From assembly GCA_023264755.1 (NCBI GenBank), contig JAHFVB010000036.1, positions 1 to 16,209 of the forward strand: a stretch of 16,209 bases of DNA, in the 5' to 3' direction. The notes beneath the pieces are model-generated. The model searched no databases. It was not told the DNA's origin and saw only the letters and a program-made list of their open reading frames with translations. Position numbers and translations under genes: made by a program. Below, one piece after another: positions 13,665-16,209 of the stretch (position 1 is the stretch's first letter; each line of letters starts with the position of its first letter). This stretch comes from Mycobacterium sp. Lineage in GTDB: Bacteria > Actinomycetota > Actinomycetes > Mycobacteriales > Mycobacteriaceae.

Positions 13665-16025
13665 ATCTCGTCCTCCGAGCGAGCGCGGCTGACCAATCTG
13701 CCAGCCGACATCACGAGCTTCGTCGGCCGTCGACGTGAGATCGCCGAAGGCCGCAATCTCTTGTCCGCGAGCAGACTGCTGACCTGCACTGGGGTTGGGG
13801 GAGTCGGGAAGACGCGGCTTGCGCTGCGGTTGGCCGAAGAGGTCCGCGGGCGCTTCCCGGACGGGGTTTGGCTGGTCGAGTTGGCCGAGGCGTCGGATGG
13901 GGCCTCGGCTATGCACGCCACCATCGGCATACTGCGCCAAGCCGTCCGCTCCAATCACGAGACCATCGGAGCCATCGCCGACCACCTCGGCGACCGAAAG
14001 TTGCTGCTCGTCTTGGACAATTGCGAGCAGGTCGCCGAGGCCTGTGGTGAGCTGGTGCACGTCCTGCTGAAGAGCTGCCCGAACGTCCACGTGCTTGCCA
14101 CCAGCAGAGAACCCCTCGGCGTTCCCGGCGAGCAGTTGCTCCAGCTGCCTCCACTTTCCTTCCCGACGTTGGATGCGCCCAGCGCCATGTCCGCCTTTGC
14201 TCAGTACGAGTCGGTCAATCTCTTCCTGCATCGTGCGGCGGCGGGGGTTTCGGACTTCGAGGTGACCGACGAGAACCGCCCGATGATCGCGAAGATCTGC
14301 CAGGAGTTGGAGGGCCTCCCGCTGGCGATTGAACTGGCCGCGGTTCGCGTGCGGAGCCTGCCGCTCGGTCACATCGTCGATCGGTTGGCCGACCGATTCA
14401 GTCTGCTCAAGCAGTCGAGCACCACCGTGCCCACTCGGCAACAGACGCTGCGCGCCTCCGTGGAGTGGAGTTACGACCTTTGTTCGCGGCATGAGCAACT
14501 GGTGTGGCAGCGGGTGGCGGTCTGCTCCGGTGGATTCGACCTGGCGGCGGCCGAAGCGATATGCGAGACGGCGGAGTTGCCATCCGGCGCGATCGCCGAC
14601 CTGGTGGGGTCGTTGTTGGACAAGTCGGTCCTGACCCGGGACCGTCGCAAGGCCGGAGATCGGTACCGGATGTTGGAGACGCTGCGGGAATACGGCTTGG
14701 AGCTGTTGCAACGCGGCGGCGACCCCGACGGCATTCGACGCTCGCACCGGGCTTGGTATGACGACCTCTGCGCGGTGGCCCACGAGCAATGGTCGATGGC
14801 CGACCAAGAGGACCTCCTGGGCCGCCTGCGCAACGAGTTCGCGAACTTCCGAGCGGCCTTCAACTCGTCGCTCGGTGACGCCGATGACGATGACGCGGCG
14901 CTGCGGATCGCGGCGAATCTGGAGCACTACTGGCTGGCCTGCGGCCGACTGACCGAAGGCAGACAGTGGCTGGACGCAGCACTCGGCCGAGCCCTCGCGC
15001 CGACGCCGGCCCGTGGGAAGGCGCTGCGCGTCAACGCCTATCTGGCCATCCTTCAGGGCAGCGCCGACATCGCCGGTCAGATGCTCGTCGAGGCCCGCTC
15101 GATCGCCATGCGCAACGCAGACGGCGTGGAGTGCGCATACGCGTTGCTCTTCAGCGGAGTGCGCGACTTGAGCGTCGGCGCCCTGTGCAACGCCTTAGCT
15201 CAGCTGACCCAATCCCTTGTCGAGTTTCGCCGACTGGGCGAGCGAACCGGGGAAGGCATGGCGTTGATCTCGATGGCGACGGCGGGAGTCATCAAGGGCG
15301 ACTACGACCTCGTGAAGCGCTGTCATGAAGAGTGTTTGGCGATCACGGAGCCCCATGGCGAGATGGACATCCGTGGGTTCTCACTCTGGGCGCGCGGGTT
15401 GGCTGCGCTGCGGACGGGGGAGCTGGAGCTGGCGAAGGAGTTGGTGCGGGCTGGGCTACGACTGAAATACACCCTCGCGGACAACTTCGGAATTGCCCTG
15501 TGCATCGAGTCCTTGGCCTGGACGGCGGCCGCCAGTGCCGACGGTGAACGCGCAGCGGTGCTGCTGGGCGCGACCGAACAGTTCTGGGGCCCGATGAACA
15601 TGACGGTGGGCGCGATAGCGGGGCTCGAGGAGATTCATCAACAATTCGAAGAGCTTCTTGCCCAACAGCTTTCAATCGAGTCGCGCGAACAGTTGCGCAA
15701 GGTCGGCTCCAAGCTGTCGGCGGAACACGCGCTGGCCATCGCGCTCGACGACGGTGCCCCCGCGCTCCCGCGGCCCAGGCGGGCTGACGGCGCGCTGACG
15801 GCGCGCGAGTACGAGATCGCCGAACTGATCAGGGAGGGCTTGACCAACCGGCAGCTCGGCAGCCGATTGCGCATCTCGCAGCGCACCGCCGAGGCCCACG
15901 TGCAACACATCCTCGACAAGTTGGGATTCGAGAGCCGGGTCCAGATCGCGGCGTGGGTCGCTGCCGATCATCCACCGCCGACCGTTGGTCGGGACGTCCA
16001 CTCAGCACACGTCGGCACTGCCTGA
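13662..16025 (+). CDS. STAND NTPase regulator with C-terminal LuxR helix-turn-helix
   Basis: The 787-residue protein has an N-terminal NB-ARC-like NTPase: FVGRRREIAEG (20-30), Walker A GVGGVGKT (44-51), Walker B LLLVLDN (114-120), the sensor-type VLATSREPLG (144-153) and GLPLAIELAA (218-227). A central helical/winged region (RQQTLRASVEWSYDLCS, then RYRMLETLREYG) and a helical-repeat (TPR-like) section with many A/L pairs follow. A LuxR DNA-binding domain closes the chain at about 712-766 (LTAREYEIAELIREGLTNRQ, SQRTAEAHVQHILDKLGF). Such ATP switch regulators of the large-LuxR type bind a signal in the middle section, oligomerise and activate transcription. The ligand and targets are unknown. 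It lies downstream of the IclR gene on the same strand but 70 bases away with its own -10 element, so I treat it as a separate unit. Confidence 0.92.
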   Translation: MISSSERARLTNLPADITSFVGRRREIAEGRNLLSASRLLTCTGVGGVGKTRLALRLAEEVRGRFPDGVWLVELAEASDGASAMHATIGILRQAVRSNHETIGAIADHLGDRKLLLVLDNCEQVAEACGELVHVLLKSCPNVHVLATSREPLGVPGEQLLQLPPLSFPTLDAPSAMSAFAQYESVNLFLHRAAAGVSDFEVTDENRPMIAKICQELEGLPLAIELAAVRVRSLPLGHIVDRLADRFSLLKQSSTTVPTRQQTLRASVEWSYDLCSRHEQLVWQRVAVCSGGFDLAAAEAICETAELPSGAIADLVGSLLDKSVLTRDRRKAGDRYRMLETLREYGLELLQRGGDPDGIRRSHRAWYDDLCAVAHEQWSMADQEDLLGRLRNEFANFRAAFNSSLGDADDDDAALRIAANLEHYWLACGRLTEGRQWLDAALGRALAPTPARGKALRVNAYLAILQGSADIAGQMLVEARSIAMRNADGVECAYALLFSGVRDLSVGALCNALAQLTQSLVEFRRLGERTGEGMALISMATAGVIKGDYDLVKRCHEECLAITEPHGEMDIRGFSLWARGLAALRTGELELAKELVRAGLRLKYTLADNFGIALCIESLAWTAAASADGERAAVLLGATEQFWGPMNMTVGAIAGLEEIHQQFEELLAQQLSIESREQLRKVGSKLSAEHALAIALDDGAPALPRPRRADGALTAREYEIAELIREGLTNRQLGSRLRISQRTAEAHVQHILDKLGFESRVQIAAWVAADHPPPTVGRDVHSAHVGTA

Positions 16026-16032
16026 GCTCGGG

Positions 16033-16209
16033 TCACCGCCGCAGCTGGGCTGCCAACGTCAACCGTGGGGTGGTGCTCGCGGCCGGCGCCGAGGGGTCCG
16101 CCAATCCGTCCAACAATATCGTCACGAAGAGGTCTGCTATTGCGGCCGGGTCGGTGGTGGGACCCGGCTTGAACCAGCGATGCATCCAGTTCAGCGCTCC
16201 CTGGATCAC
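16033..16209 (-). CDS. Probable TetR-family regulator, C-terminal fragment (cut by window edge)
   Basis: The minus strand has an open frame entering at the right edge and ending with TGA at 16033-16035: 58 residues, all C-terminal. It includes GALNWMHRWFKPG, TDPAAIADLFVTILLDGLAD and a short tail. A helix with a W-x-x-x-W pattern, PG-containing turn, 'DPAAIADLFVTILLDGL' helix and short tail are typical of the ligand-binding domain end of TetR-type repressors. The N-terminal helix-turn-helix lies outside the window. It converges on the STAND-LuxR gene with 7 bases between the stops. It is a theoretical candidate for the TetR-like operators elsewhere in the window, though nothing here links them. 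Confidence 0.65.
   Translation of the reverse strand: MIQGALNWMHRWFKPGPTTDPAAIADLFVTILLDGLADPSAPAASTTPRLTLAAQLRR

Noticed and set aside
13647..14927. 426-codon minus-strand open frame opposite the STAND-LuxR gene
   Set aside because: The plus strand encodes clear Walker A, Walker B and GLPLA motifs; the antisense frame is a by-product of GC-rich codon use.

Overview
The window reads as chromosomal DNA of a mycobacterium (Mycobacterium/Mycolicibacterium or a close mycolate-containing actinomycete). The GC content is high, GTG starts occur, ATGA/GTGA stop-start overlaps are frequent, and a complete set of six co-directional Mce proteins (MceA to MceF, the fifth a lipoprotein) occupies almost half of it. 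I see no rRNA, tRNA, CRISPR array, insertion sequence or integrase.

Layout. 1-356 (minus): an S4-domain RNA-binding protein of the Hsp15 type, cut by the left edge. 467-742 (plus): a very small secreted proline-rich protein. 858-2527 (plus): a two-gene unit of an SDR-fold protein that lacks most of the SDR catalytic residues and an NMT1/THI5-like substrate-binding-fold protein with no export signal. A perfect 7-4-7 inverted repeat sits just before the SDR ribosome-binding site. 2535-3158 (minus): an FKBP-type peptidyl-prolyl isomerase lipoprotein, tail to tail with the previous unit. 3159-3713: a stretch with no convincing gene. Its right half is comparatively AT-rich and carries two copies of the palindrome TCAAC-N6-GTTGA, the second overlapping a TTGACA promoter element. 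3714-11491 (plus): mceA, B, C, D, E and F, tightly packed and closed by a long perfect hairpin at 11516-11554. 11572-12537 (minus): a two-domain type I extradiol (VOC) dioxygenase with its His-His-Glu metal ligands intact. It is divergent from 12782-13591 (plus), an IclR-family regulator; the shared intergenic region holds a 12-bp palindrome and three TACGTA repeats. 13662-16025 (plus): a 787-residue STAND/NTPase regulator with a C-terminal LuxR helix-turn-helix, probably made from a leaderless mRNA. 16033-16209 (minus): the C-terminal end of a probable TetR-family regulator, cut by the right edge.

How it may fit together. Mce proteins form cell-envelope lipid or sterol importers that normally need two YrbE permeases, encoded directly upstream of mceA, plus a shared ATPase (MceG). 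Here the yrbE pair is missing: a gene on the opposite strand and an apparent control region take its place. This Mce set must therefore borrow permeases from another locus, or work differently. The dioxygenase/IclR pair looks like a small regulated ring-cleavage module. The SDR/substrate-binding pair looks like an accessory catabolic or sensing module of unknown substrate. Any functional link between these modules and the mce operon is inferred from proximity only.
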